DNA of 64,000 nt from Bacteroidales bacterium (GCA_030690365.1 JAUYGX010000097.1:42220-106219), one strand, 5' to 3'. Positions 17,136 to 25,149 are shown, numbered from the stretch's first letter. Translations and numbers: made by a program. The notes: generated by a model from the letters alone, not told the origin.

Positions 17136-17977
17136 TGAATAAATTAAAAACAACAGATATCGGAGGATTTCCGCTTAGGCTCGATGACTTAAGATGGCTT
17201 GATGATGCACAACGCGAAGCCTTTATGGCTGTCATTAAAACGCTCATAGGTGAATATGATTACGCCCGCCTATTTGGTTGCGACCTTATCGATACCGAAC
17301 AAGGAACAATCGAATGCACTAGCGGGTATGTTTATTTTAACGACGAAATATTTTATGTCGAACCAAGCTGGGTAAATGATTCATTTAACCCTTCACAGAT
17401 GTTTTTTGTTGAAGATGTTAGTTATGACACGCCAGCAGGGCTAAAAACGTTTGAGGATACAACGACTCATGAAACTTATGAGATTCGACGTGCAACGATG
17501 GTGGGTTCATTAACAACTCCGCCGGCATCTATGCCTGCCTATTCCCCCAATTTTATAACAATTTTAAAAGCACGATTAGATTTATACGAACCTCCCTTGA
17601 TCACGGCATGGGAGGTAGTGCCATTTACCACATCAAATGTATCAATAGTTGGCGGCGCGCTCAGTTCCGTAGAGGGAAATATGAAGTATAAAGTTAAGGG
17701 AAAAATTACCCATGCAATCATCAATCTAAAGGTGACAATAAGTACGCTAGGCAGTATGATTAAAATAGTGCTTCCAGGCACTGTGGTCATTAACCAAAAT
17801 GTTTTTGCCACCAACCTGATGCACAACCTTCAAGGTGGTGGCGCAAAATATCCGGTTGTAAGGCTGATGGCCTGGAATGACACCACACATCTATCCATTG
17901 CTTCAATCATTAGTGGTGAAGATTTGGACGCAGGCAATTACGATTTTTATGGAGAAATAACATTTGAAAACGTTTAA
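17135..17977 (+). CDS. Tail fibre or fibre-base protein
   Basis: 280 residues. The N-terminus (IGGFPLRLDDLRWLDDAQRE) resembles the attachment part of fibre proteins in this phage group. The rest is beta-rich with repeated YIKVKG-like strands (MKYKVKGKITHAIINLKVTI) and ends in YDFYGEITFENV. It lies between the baseplate genes and the DGR target gene. It may anchor the variable adhesin; this is inferred from position. Confidence 0.55.
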   Translation: MNKLKTTDIGGFPLRLDDLRWLDDAQREAFMAVIKTLIGEYDYARLFGCDLIDTEQGTIECTSGYVYFNDEIFYVEPSWVNDSFNPSQMFFVEDVSYDTPAGLKTFEDTTTHETYEIRRATMVGSLTTPPASMPAYSPNFITILKARLDLYEPPLITAWEVVPFTTSNVSIVGGALSSVEGNMKYKVKGKITHAIINLKVTISTLGSMIKIVLPGTVVINQNVFATNLMHNLQGGGAKYPVVRLMAWNDTTHLSIASIISGEDLDAGNYDFYGEITFENV

Positions 17978-17989
17978 AAAATTAATAAA

Positions 17990-18310
17990 ATGTCTTTAAA
18001 AACTCTTAATGTAAACTACAACATCTCCGGCGGAGATCATGTATTTGAAGCTATACAGCTGGATAATGACAATTTAGCCATCTCGGTGATTTATACCGGA
18101 ATCAATAGTACTGATGCCGAATTAAGACTTGAGCAATCAGTCGATGGTATTAACTTCAACGAAGTACCCGGATCAAATCAAACCATCAACAATGCCAAAC
18201 CATCGCATATGTTTAACATACTGGCCAAACGCGGGTTATTCATTCGTCTGGTTTTGATCATTCATTCAGCAACGGCTGGCTTAATTAATAAAATCAACGC
18301 ATTAACTTAA
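17990..18310 (+). CDS. Small beta-domain tail protein, paralogous to the C-terminus of the LysM protein
   Basis: 106 residues. It aligns along its whole length with residues about 95-190 of the gene at 15153: NLAISVIYTGIN against NLTIQINYIAIN, and SVDGINFNEVPGSNQTI against SLDGINYSPIPDASYTL. It therefore represents a stand-alone copy of that domain, lying just before the receptor-binding protein. It may be a fibre connector; function unknown. Confidence 0.6.
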   Translation: MSLKTLNVNYNISGGDHVFEAIQLDNDNLAISVIYTGINSTDAELRLEQSVDGINFNEVPGSNQTINNAKPSHMFNILAKRGLFIRLVLIIHSATAGLINKINALT

Positions 18311-18312
18311 TT

Positions 18313-18320
18313 AAAGGAGG
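18313..18320 (+). promoter_or_regulatory. Strong Shine-Dalgarno before the DGR target gene
   Basis: AAAGGAGG lies nine bases before ATG 18330. Most genes in this window lack such a sequence, as is usual in Bacteroidota. It fixes the start and suggests high translation of the variable adhesin. Confidence 0.7.
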
Positions 18321-18329
18321 AAGAAACAT

Positions 18330-19913
18330 ATGTCTACAGGAACATCAAAAGTAGTTAACCTACTAGGTACTTCAGGTATTGGTGATTTAGCATCGCTCCC
18401 AGCTGCAACCTCACTTAATGCTGAAGATTTGCTATTAATCGAGCAGGCAAGTGAAAACAAAAGCCTGTCGGCTGCTCTATTGCCAGGTGGTGCAGGCTTC
18501 CGCATTGATTCATTCGTTTACAACGATACAACCGAGGCCGTTGAGGATGTGATAGATACCTATCAGGATGTAGTAAACGACGCTAAACCATGTGTTGTTG
18601 ACGGCAACAATCAGGTCAAATATTTCCTAAATCGCTCTGATTTTCGATTTAAAGAAAATGGCGAACCAGCTAATATTTATGGTTTCAAAACAAATACAGT
18701 TGTAAACATTTCCGGGACCGACTATACGGTTCTTGCTACCGATTTTGGCAATGTTGTCATCCGTTTCCCAAAAATGTACTACTCACATCGCTACTTATTA
18801 GGAAAGCATTACTACCAGCAGAGTAAGTACAATTTTGCAGGCTCGAAAGTACACCCTGCATTTAAGCGATACGATGCAAACGCTAATGACGTTATCGAGG
18901 TTGATTACACTAATATTGGAAAGTATGAAGGTGTGCTTTTCGATACCTCAAAAAACAGGTGTGCCGATGGCATTTACATCGATGCAAGCATTACGGCTGT
19001 ATCGGCAACAAAAACCATCACCCCAGTAGCTCCAATACAGTACCTGCAAACGGGCGATGTAATTAAAGAGACAACGGCTGTGTTAGGCAATGCCAATGCC
19101 GTTTACACAATCGACGCGGTTACGCGCGATGCAAACTCACAAACGACTTCATTTACCGTACTTGAGGTTATAAATGATGTTGGTTCAGCAACGACAATCT
19201 CTTTACGCAACGACGTTGATTTTGAATCTGATAAATTAATGAGCGTGAGCGGCTACAAACCACTCACCTATATTTCGCAAACCGAGGCCAGGCAATTGGC
19301 CGAAAACAATGGCGTAAAATACTCACAGCAAGTTTATGCCGACTGGTTTTTAATACAACTATTGGCAGCGGTGAAGTACTCAACCCTCAACATCCAAACC
19401 GAATTGGGATCTGGCAAAACTGGTAGCAATTCCGATTACAAATATGTGAGCGTAACTGGAGTGAGCAATGCAACCGGAATGGCCGATTTTATCGATAATA
19501 CTATCAACAAAGAATTGTTAGGAGGCAGCTCAATATTTGGTCTAGAGCAATTGTTCGGAAATTTATTTAAATGGATTGAAGGCATGATGGTAAATAATTG
19601 GGTGATTTCACTTTCTGAGGATAATTCTCAATTCGATGTTGCAGGATCGTTTTTGAATACAGGGCTTGAACTACCTCATGCTAATGGGTATTGGGGTAAA
19701 ATCATTAATACCGATAAGGGGATATTTCCAGCTACTGTCGATGGTTCGAGTGCTAACGATTTAGGAGATTACTTTTATCAGATATCAGGTGACAGAGTGG
19801 GTCGTGTTGGCGGCAATTTGAGCAGTGGGGCGTTTGCCGGGTTGTCGTTTCTCTATTGCAACTATTCTGCGTTAGATCGTAGTTGGTATATCGGGGCGCG
19901 CGTTCGCTCTTAA
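18330..19913 (+). CDS. DGR target: variable receptor-binding protein (C-type-lectin-like C-terminus)
   Basis: 527 residues. The N-terminal 60 residues (GIGDLASLPAATSLNAEDLL) look like a fibre attachment segment. A beta-rich middle follows. The C-terminal about 130 residues have the features of a C-type-lectin/formylglycine-generating-enzyme-like fold used by DGR targets (LEQLFGNLFKWIEGM, then the variable tail GAFAGLSFLYCNYS and IGARVRS). Residues 490-527 are encoded by the variable repeat, ending at the stop codon. It would be the phage receptor-binding tip whose surface is diversified. Confidence 0.88.
   Translation: MSTGTSKVVNLLGTSGIGDLASLPAATSLNAEDLLLIEQASENKSLSAALLPGGAGFRIDSFVYNDTTEAVEDVIDTYQDVVNDAKPCVVDGNNQVKYFLNRSDFRFKENGEPANIYGFKTNTVVNISGTDYTVLATDFGNVVIRFPKMYYSHRYLLGKHYYQQSKYNFAGSKVHPAFKRYDANANDVIEVDYTNIGKYEGVLFDTSKNRCADGIYIDASITAVSATKTITPVAPIQYLQTGDVIKETTAVLGNANAVYTIDAVTRDANSQTTSFTVLEVINDVGSATTISLRNDVDFESDKLMSVSGYKPLTYISQTEARQLAENNGVKYSQQVYADWFLIQLLAAVKYSTLNIQTELGSGKTGSNSDYKYVSVTGVSNATGMADFIDNTINKELLGGSSIFGLEQLFGNLFKWIEGMMVNNWVISLSEDNSQFDVAGSFLNTGLELPHANGYWGKIINTDKGIFPATVDGSSANDLGDYFYQISGDRVGRVGGNLSSGAFAGLSFLYCNYSALDRSWYIGARVRS
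19796..19912 (+). repeat. DGR variable repeat (VR)
   Basis: 117 bp at the 3' end of the target gene, matching the TR with an offset of exactly 168 bp. All 17 differences fall at TR adenines (9 A-to-G, 7 A-to-T, 1 A-to-C), and none of the 85 non-adenine TR positions differs. Identity ends within the stop codon (TAA here, TAT in the TR). Confidence 0.97.
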
Positions 19914-19950
19914 AGATGAGATTTAGAACGTTTTGCAAAAAAAATGATTG

Positions 19951-20101
19951 AGGAAATGAAATTAGTGGGTCATGTTGGCGGCAATTTGAACAATGGGACG
20001 AATGCCGGGTTGTCGTATCTCAATTGCAACAATTCTACGTTAAATCGTAATTGGAATATCAGGGCGCACGTTCGAACTTATTACTTATAATTTCATTTCC
20101 T
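19951..20101 (+). repeat. 14-bp perfect inverted repeat enclosing the TR
   Basis: AGGAAATGAAATTA (19951-19964) is the exact reverse complement of TAATTTCATTTCCT (20088-20101). The arms sit at the edges of the TR, which would be the loop. Outside them TTTTGC (19931-19936) can pair with GCAAAA (20111-20116). The VR has no such arms. It probably closes the template RNA into a defined hairpin. Confidence 0.85.
19964..20080 (+). repeat. DGR template repeat (TR), within the template RNA
   Basis: 117 bp between target gene and reverse transcriptase, same strand. In the frame of the VR it holds ten AAY codons (eight AAT, two AAC), the usual design that gives wide amino-acid choice without making stop codons. 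It contains 32 adenines, 17 of them changed in the VR. The RNA would be copied by the reverse transcriptase with errors at adenines. Confidence 0.95.
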
Positions 20102-20177
20102 TGCCTCTTGGCAAAATAAATAACAAACGCCCCAATTGGATTAGTAAATTTTTGAATATTCAGGGGTAATTAAGAGC

Positions 20178-21185
20178 ATGAAAAGAGTGAACAACATATT
20201 TGATCAAATTGCATCGAAGGATAACCTGCAACTTGCGCATAAAAATGCGAGTCGCGGGAAGTCTCGTTATAGGGAAGTCAAAGATTTCAATGTAAATCCA
20301 GCAAAGTATACTGATCAGTTACATGATTCACTCATTTCAAAAACATTTGTAAATAGTAAATACGAAATATTTGAGCGCAATTGTTCAGGTAAATTGAGAA
20401 TTATTTACAAACTACCCTACTACCCGGATAGGATCGTGCATCACGCTATCCTGCAAGTACTCGAGCCTATTTGGAAGAGTGTTTTTATTCGTGATACTTA
20501 TCAAAGCATCAAGGGTAGAGGCGTTCATGCAGCAAAAAAACGGATTGATGAGGCAATACACAAGTATAAGCCACAATATTGCCTAAAGTTTGATGTACAT
20601 AAGTTTTACCCTTCAGTTGACAATGTCATACTTAAAGATATAATACGCCGTAAAATCAAATGTAAAGATACCTTGTGGTTGCTGGATGGTATTATTAACA
20701 GCGTTGATGGACTGCCAATAGGCAACTACATTTCTCAATATCTGGGTAATTTATACCTTGCCTATTTCGACCACTATTTTAAAAATAAATATAACCTCAA
20801 ATATTACTATCGCTACTGTGATGATGTAGTAATATTGAACAATGATAAGGGACTATTACATGAGATATTAAATGATATTAAGGGATATCTGCACAATGAG
20901 TTAAATTTGCAACTCAAACCAAATTATCAAATATTTCCATTAAAAAGCCGTGCAATCGATTTTTTAGGGTATCAATTTCACCCTACACATACACTTGTCC
21001 GCAATTCGATCAAAAGAAATTTTATTCGCAAAGCACGAAATTTTAATCAGAATAAAAGTAAAAGCACACAACGAAGCCTTACCAGCCTGTATGGATGGAT
21101 AAAGCATTGTGACGGGCACAATCTATTAACCAAATATTTAAACGACTATGAAAGCATTATCCGCGGTCATACTACCGCAATTTGA
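20178..21185 (+). CDS. DGR reverse transcriptase
   Basis: 335 residues. The palm motif YCDD is at residues 213-216 (RYCDDVVIL), and IGNYISQ at 181-187 is the (I/V/L)GxxxSQ motif that marks DGR enzymes in place of QGxxxSP of group II intron enzymes. FDVHKFYPSVD (about 141-151) is motif A with its catalytic Asp. SIKGRGVHAAKKRID is also typical. The enzyme would make adenine-mutagenised cDNA from the TR. It starts 98 bp after the TR and overlaps the next gene by 38 bp. Confidence 0.95.
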   Translation: MKRVNNIFDQIASKDNLQLAHKNASRGKSRYREVKDFNVNPAKYTDQLHDSLISKTFVNSKYEIFERNCSGKLRIIYKLPYYPDRIVHHAILQVLEPIWKSVFIRDTYQSIKGRGVHAAKKRIDEAIHKYKPQYCLKFDVHKFYPSVDNVILKDIIRRKIKCKDTLWLLDGIINSVDGLPIGNYISQYLGNLYLAYFDHYFKNKYNLKYYYRYCDDVVILNNDKGLLHEILNDIKGYLHNELNLQLKPNYQIFPLKSRAIDFLGYQFHPTHTLVRNSIKRNFIRKARNFNQNKSKSTQRSLTSLYGWIKHCDGHNLLTKYLNDYESIIRGHTTAI

Positions 21186-21510
21186 AAAGAAGGGTGATAA
21201 AAATTACATCCGCTACAGCGAGTCTCAATTGGCAGAATTTGTTGATCAATTAACCGACTACCTCCCTGACATCTTACCTTCGGAGGAGGAAGTGAATTAC
21301 TCTCATCAGCAAATCGTATTTGACACAATCGACCGCGACAAAATGATAGCCCAGATGATCACTGACAGATACCCCTACGACAAGCAGGTGGCATTGTTCG
21401 CAAATCGTGACGATGGCAATGCTGAACATGATGATGAGTTTATTGGATATCAAAAATTCAGAGCCTTTGCCAAGCTACTCGTTGACACCTTTATTGCTGC
21501 GTATGAATAG
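21148..21510 (+). CDS. Small protein coupled to the DGR reverse transcriptase (accessory candidate)
   Basis: 120 residues starting inside the last 38 bp of the reverse transcriptase gene (MKALSAVILPQFEKKGDKNY). It is acidic and helical (QLAEFVDQLTDYLPDILPSE; DKQVALFANRDDGNAEHDDE). It does not look like the four-helix Avd protein, which I do not find in this window. The tight overlap implies coexpression with the enzyme, so it is a candidate accessory factor; function unknown. Confidence 0.6.
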   Translation: MKALSAVILPQFEKKGDKNYIRYSESQLAEFVDQLTDYLPDILPSEEEVNYSHQQIVFDTIDRDKMIAQMITDRYPYDKQVALFANRDDGNAEHDDEFIGYQKFRAFAKLLVDTFIAAYE

Positions 21511-21796
21511 ATTTTGTGAGTTTGCTAAGGTAAATGTGATTGAAGGTGATAAGGTGAGTATTGATGATATTCTAAACAAACCAATCATTGTGACCAACGC
21601 AAAAGTGGGTCCTAGCAAATATCAAAGAAATACATCAGGTAAATGTCTTACACTTCAATTTGAGCAAGAACCAAATCACCCTCAAATACTGTTTACCAGC
21701 AGCGAGGTGTTGATATCGCAAATTGAAGAATACAACGACAAGATACCATTTGAAGCGAAGATTGTTAAAATAAATAAGTATTATACGTTTAGGTAA
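21503..21796 (+). CDS. Small beta-rich protein at the end of the DGR operon
   Basis: 97 residues from ATG 21503, overlapping the preceding stop by 8 bp. It is basic and beta-rich (IIVTNAKVGPSKYQRNTSGK; CLTLQFEQEP; PFEAKIVKINKYYTF), with a pattern suggesting an OB-like or nucleic-acid-binding fold. It is the last gene of the phage operon. A role in the DGR (template binding or cDNA handling) is a guess from position and charge. Confidence 0.55.
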   Translation: MNRFCEFAKVNVIEGDKVSIDDILNKPIIVTNAKVGPSKYQRNTSGKCLTLQFEQEPNHPQILFTSSEVLISQIEEYNDKIPFEAKIVKINKYYTFR

Positions 21797-21864
21797 AGAG
21801 TTCCCTCATTGTATCAAATTTTATTTTGTTATACCGTTAGAAATAAAATAGGTTTAAAAGTGTG

Positions 21865-21898
21865 CATTTTGTTTTTATAAAAGGGACATTTTGTTTTT
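21865..21898 (+). repeat. Paired direct repeats, candidate transposase sites at the phage right end
   Basis: CATTTTGTTTTT occurs at 21865-21876 and 21887-21898, exactly 22 bp apart. That is the size and spacing of MuA-type end sites. The repeats follow the last phage gene by 69 bp, and the host-type repeat begins by about 21943, so the phage end should lie between 21898 and 21943. The rest of 21797-22103 holds no gene. Confidence 0.45.
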
Positions 21899-21942
21899 GC
21901 GATTATACTTGATTTGGAGATCAGTTATTAGTTCTAAATACT

Positions 21943-22001
21943 GCATTTACCAGAGAAAGCGTGTAACTTGGGAAATTCCGACAAACTTGTTACCAAAACC
22001 T
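21943..22001 (+). repeat. Fragment of the host intergenic repeat family (5' module)
   Basis: GCATTTACCAGAGAAAGCGTG and the following GTAACTTG and TTACCAAAACCTGA resemble the starts of the repeat copies at 24856 and 27848. Only the 5' module is present. It marks host sequence next to the phage end. Confidence 0.5.
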
Positions 22002-22103
22002 GAACTGGTGGAGGCCCTTTTTTGAGCAAATGTCGTTAGAATAATGAACAATAAGAATTGACATTATCATCTACTTAGCTCTCTAAACGAGGAAAACAAA
22101 GAT

Positions 22104-22469
22104 TTATCCAAAGTTTTGCCTGGAAATTCTTATGTCGTCCATGTTGGTTTTCGCCCATTTTACTAACTCGTGTAGATGAGGCAAAAGCGTTTTGGCCCTT
22201 GGCGTTAATTCATATTCAACTTTTGGAGGTATCTGAGGATAAACAGTTCGCTTAACCAAACCATCCGCCTCAAGCGATTTAAGGGTTACGGTGAGCATTT
22301 TCTGCGAAATGGTACCTATGCATTTATGAATTTCATTAAAGCGCAAAAGTTTTTCATCGGCCAGCAATAACAATACAAGCATCGACCATTTGTCGCCAAT
22401 CCTGTCCACCACGTTTCGCACCGGACAATCTTCCGGGGTTCCATATTTTTCTAAAATATTTATATCCAT
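22104..22469 (-). CDS. HxlR-family transcriptional regulator
   Basis: 121 residues. The N-terminal CPVRNVVDRIGDKWS with Cys16 is the HxlR signature. The winged helix follows (LLRFNEIHKCIGTISQKMLT, then VEYELTPRAKTLLPHL). Such regulators sense electrophiles or quinone-type stress through the Cys. It is divergent from an NAD(P)H quinone-oxidoreductase-like gene, with operator-like repeats between, so it probably controls that gene and itself. Confidence 0.88.
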   Translation of the reverse strand: MDINILEKYGTPEDCPVRNVVDRIGDKWSMLVLLLLADEKLLRFNEIHKCIGTISQKMLTVTLKSLEADGLVKRTVYPQIPPKVEYELTPRAKTLLPHLHELVKWAKTNMDDIRISRQNFG

Positions 22470-22502
22470 AAAGTATTCGTTTATCGCATTACTAACCTAA
22501 TG

Positions 22503-22590
22503 GTAAGTGTCTTACTTTTTTGTAAGTTCTTGTATATTGCATACTTACCTATTACCTTTGACGCACCAAAAGTAACTTAATTACTTTTGG
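22503..22590 (+). promoter_or_regulatory. Promoter and operators between hxlR-like and qor-like genes
   Basis: TTG (22530-22532), 20 bp, TACCTTTG (22553-22560) matches the Bacteroidota promoter consensus. GTAAG/CTTAC half-sites (22503, 22511, 22522, 22544) cover it. A perfect inverted repeat CCAAAAGTAA/TTACTTTTGG with a 5-bp spacer (22566-22590) lies just downstream. These are likely HxlR operators. Confidence 0.65.
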
Positions 22591-22632
22591 CATGGAAACA
22601 TTTGTTTAATATTTATTAAAAAAGTAAGAAAA

Positions 22633-23481
22633 ATGAAAATAGGAATTACCGGTGCAACCGGACAGCTTGGCCGCATTGTGGTTGAAGAATTAAAAGAGAA
22701 GACTTCAGCAAACGATCTTGTTGCTTTAGTTCGGTCACCACAAAAAGCAAACGACTTAGATATTGAAGTGCGTGAGTTTGATTACAACAATCCAAACCAT
22801 GAGGCTTTGGCTGGTATTGATAAATTGTTGTTGATTTCGGGCAATGAAATTGGAAAAAGAATTGAGCAGCATACCAGAGTGATTGATGCGGCAAAAAAGG
22901 CCGGAGTGAGAATGCTGGTTTATACAAGTTTATTGAGAACCGATTCGTCGTCATTGGTGTTAGCCGGAGAACATCATAAAACAGAGGAGGCTATTGTAAG
23001 TTCGGGAATTCCATATGTCTTTTTGCGCGATGGCTGGTACACCGAAAATTATACCGCTTCTCTTCCCCATGTGGTGGCTATGGGAATTTTATATGGAAGT
23101 TCCGGCAACGGAAAAATATCCTCAGCTTCCCGCAAAGATTATGCTGAAGCAGCTGCTATCGTGCTGACATCTGCGGGCCACGAAGGGCAGGTTTACGAAC
23201 TTGCTGGTGATGAATCTTTCACCATGAGTGATTTGGCTGCCGAAATTTCACGTCAGGTTGGTAAGGCCATTGATTATGTGAATTTACCCGAAGATGAATA
23301 TGCACAATTGCTTGTAAAGGCCGGATTACCCGCAGGTGCCGCTCAATTCTATGCCGGAACACATACCGCTACTACCTTAGGGGATTTGTTTGACGATAGC
23401 CGCCAACTTTCAAAACTTATTGGCAGACCCACAACATCGCTCGAAAAAGTGATTTCTGAGGCCCTGGAACAAGCCAAATAG
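22633..23481 (+). CDS. NAD(P)-binding quinone oxidoreductase-like protein (QorB/NmrA type)
   Basis: 282 residues. The N-terminal GITGATGQLGR is the dinucleotide-binding loop of atypical short-chain dehydrogenases. IDKLLLISGNEIGKRIEQH and YVFLRDGWYTENY are typical of the NmrA/QorB (YtfG) group. It would reduce quinones or sense NADPH. Regulated by the divergent HxlR-like protein by inference. Confidence 0.82.
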   Translation: MKIGITGATGQLGRIVVEELKEKTSANDLVALVRSPQKANDLDIEVREFDYNNPNHEALAGIDKLLLISGNEIGKRIEQHTRVIDAAKKAGVRMLVYTSLLRTDSSSLVLAGEHHKTEEAIVSSGIPYVFLRDGWYTENYTASLPHVVAMGILYGSSGNGKISSASRKDYAEAAAIVLTSAGHEGQVYELAGDESFTMSDLAAEISRQVGKAIDYVNLPEDEYAQLLVKAGLPAGAAQFYAGTHTATTLGDLFDDSRQLSKLIGRPTTSLEKVISEALEQAK

Positions 23482-23518
23482 TGTTTCAGATATATCAAGG
23501 CTCGTTACACTCACCTTC

Positions 23519-23546
23519 CTCCTCCGTGTTACCGAACACGGAGGAG
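23519..23546 (+). terminator. Strong hairpin after the qor-like gene
   Basis: CTCCTCCGTGTT and AACACGGAGGAG form a perfect 12-bp stem with an ACCG loop, 37 bp after the stop. There is no T tract, so termination is not certain. The rest of 23482-23748 has no supported gene. Confidence 0.5.
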
Positions 23547-23748
23547 CCTTATTACCTACAATGGGTGTGTTCTTTCCATCGGATAATAGATTCCTCCGGC
23601 ATAAGTCACCACTTCGACATTTGTAATCTTTACTACCAAAGGCAGTTAGTTAATCGGCCGCTTGACTACCGGAGGTCGTTCGGCGTTGTAAAAAAACTTA
23701 ATAATTAAAAACTTAACTATTTACTGTGTACCTTTGACGAAAAAGCAG

Positions 23749-24735
23749 GTGAAACTATTTATACCATATATTACCCTTATAACTTTTGCACTGTCGCTTT
23801 ATGGTTGTGAAAAGATGAGCATCCAAAAACAATTAGACACAAAGTTTGGCAAGTATGTAGAAGAAGTAAAACCTGAAAATCGTAAATTTTATGAAGCGTA
23901 CGATAAAACCCTTGAACTTTTTGGCACGCCCTATGGTGAAGTGAATATCAAAACAAGTTTTGGAAATGCCCATGTCGTGGTAAGCGGCCCTGAAAGTGCT
24001 GAGGCTGTCGTATTGTTGCACGGAATGAATGCAAGTTCCACCATGTGGTATCCCAATATAAAAGCACTTGCCAAAAATCACAGGGTGTATGCGATAGACT
24101 ACTTGCTCGAACCGGGAAAATCAGAGCAAAACGGGAAAGTCAAGAACCTGGATGAGATTTTGAACTGGTATGATGAAATATTTACGGGGCTTAAACTGGA
24201 AGAATTTAGTTTAATTGGAGCATCGAGTGGAGGCTGGATGGCTGTATATATTGCACTCCGGCCTAAATATAAAATCATGAATATGATCCTATTAAGTCCG
24301 GCACAGACCTTTACCCCAATACATCCGGAGTCAGATGTGCTAACCAATATTCTCTATACCCTTAATCCCAGGCGGAAAAACCTACGTAACGTTTTAGAAA
24401 CAATGTCCGTTAACGTTGATAACATAAAGCAGGCCTACATCGATCAATATTTTATTGCCACTCAAAAAGCATCGTTGAATAAGTTTATTTTACAAATGAC
24501 CACCTTTTCTGATGATGAATTACGCACACTGAACATGCCAGTACTCATATTAATTGGCGATCAGGATATCATGAACGATGAGAAAAGCATTGACAGGGCA
24601 AAAGAACTATTGCCGCATGCATACACCGGGATTATAGAAAATGCAGGCCATTTTTTAACCTTCGACCAGTCTGATATCGTAAATGCAAAAATGCTTGAAT
24701 TTTTAAGTATAAAGAACCCGGTTAAAAAGAACTAA
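23749..24735 (+). CDS. Alpha/beta hydrolase, lipoprotein
   Basis: 328 residues from GTG 23749. The longer TTG start (23734) lies inside a TACCTTTG promoter box (23729-23736) and cannot be translated from that promoter. The N-terminus has a lipoprotein signal ending LSLYGC. The hydrolase core shows VVLLHGMNASSTMW (oxyanion region), GASSGGW with nucleophile Ser, an acid in IGDQDIM and His in ENAGHFLTF. It would be an outer-membrane or periplasmic esterase; substrate unknown. Confidence 0.78.
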   Translation: MKLFIPYITLITFALSLYGCEKMSIQKQLDTKFGKYVEEVKPENRKFYEAYDKTLELFGTPYGEVNIKTSFGNAHVVVSGPESAEAVVLLHGMNASSTMWYPNIKALAKNHRVYAIDYLLEPGKSEQNGKVKNLDEILNWYDEIFTGLKLEEFSLIGASSGGWMAVYIALRPKYKIMNMILLSPAQTFTPIHPESDVLTNILYTLNPRRKNLRNVLETMSVNVDNIKQAYIDQYFIATQKASLNKFILQMTTFSDDELRTLNMPVLILIGDQDIMNDEKSIDRAKELLPHAYTGIIENAGHFLTFDQSDIVNAKMLEFLSIKNPVKKN

Positions 24736-24781
24736 CGTTAGTCCCGGGTCGGTGACAACACCCCATCCTCCCCCCCGCTGG

Positions 24782-24818
24782 CGCAAGTTTGTAACTTGTG
24801 CCTTTCTCTTCAGCCAAG
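24782..24818 (+). repeat. Short REP-like repeat, copy 1
   Basis: CGCAAGTTTGTAACTTGTGC followed by CTTTCTCTTCAGCCAAG recurs almost unchanged at 30532-30567. It holds a small hairpin (CAAGTTTGTAACTTG). Confidence 0.6.
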
Positions 24819-24855
24819 CCCTGTTAACCCAACTTGCGCGCGTTTAGCCAAGAAT

Positions 24856-25134
24856 AGCATGTAGCTTAGAGAATCTCAACATACCTTATTACCAAAACCT
24901 AACAAACAAATCCATCAATTCTTAACCCCCGATGCAAAACCAATAGTATTAATTCCTAGATTTACCATCCCAACACCCGATGATTGGTTTACACTGAAGA
25001 GGAAAGGAACTGATTTAACTAATTATAAACGGTAATAATTGGAGCATAAAAGATAATGAGGTTAAATGAAAACCAAAGGACGTTATAACAATAAAGCCAA
25101 TAACAGTCATAGCGACAAGTGACGGCATGTGGAT
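24856..25134 (+). repeat. Dispersed intergenic repeat R1 (promoter/leader-like), upstream of the Crp-like gene
   Basis: Shares with copies at 27848, 40332 and 49041 (minus) a block TTCCTAGATTTACC...CACCCGATGAT, a middle TTGAGGTTAAATGAA-like block (here AATGAGGTTAAATGAA) and a 3' end CATAGCGACAAG...GGATGTTA. It ends at GTTACCAGA (25135). This fills the gap 24736-25149; no gene is seen there. Confidence 0.7.
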
Positions 25135-25149
25135 GTTACCAGAAATTTT

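Noticed and set aside
19931..19940. TTTTGCAAAA palindrome before the TR
   Set aside because: It is too short to be a terminator on its own; treated as a possible extension of the TR-enclosing stem.
23481..23708. 75-codon frame after the qor-like gene
   Set aside because: It runs through a strong hairpin, starts on the last base of the preceding gene and has no protein-like composition.
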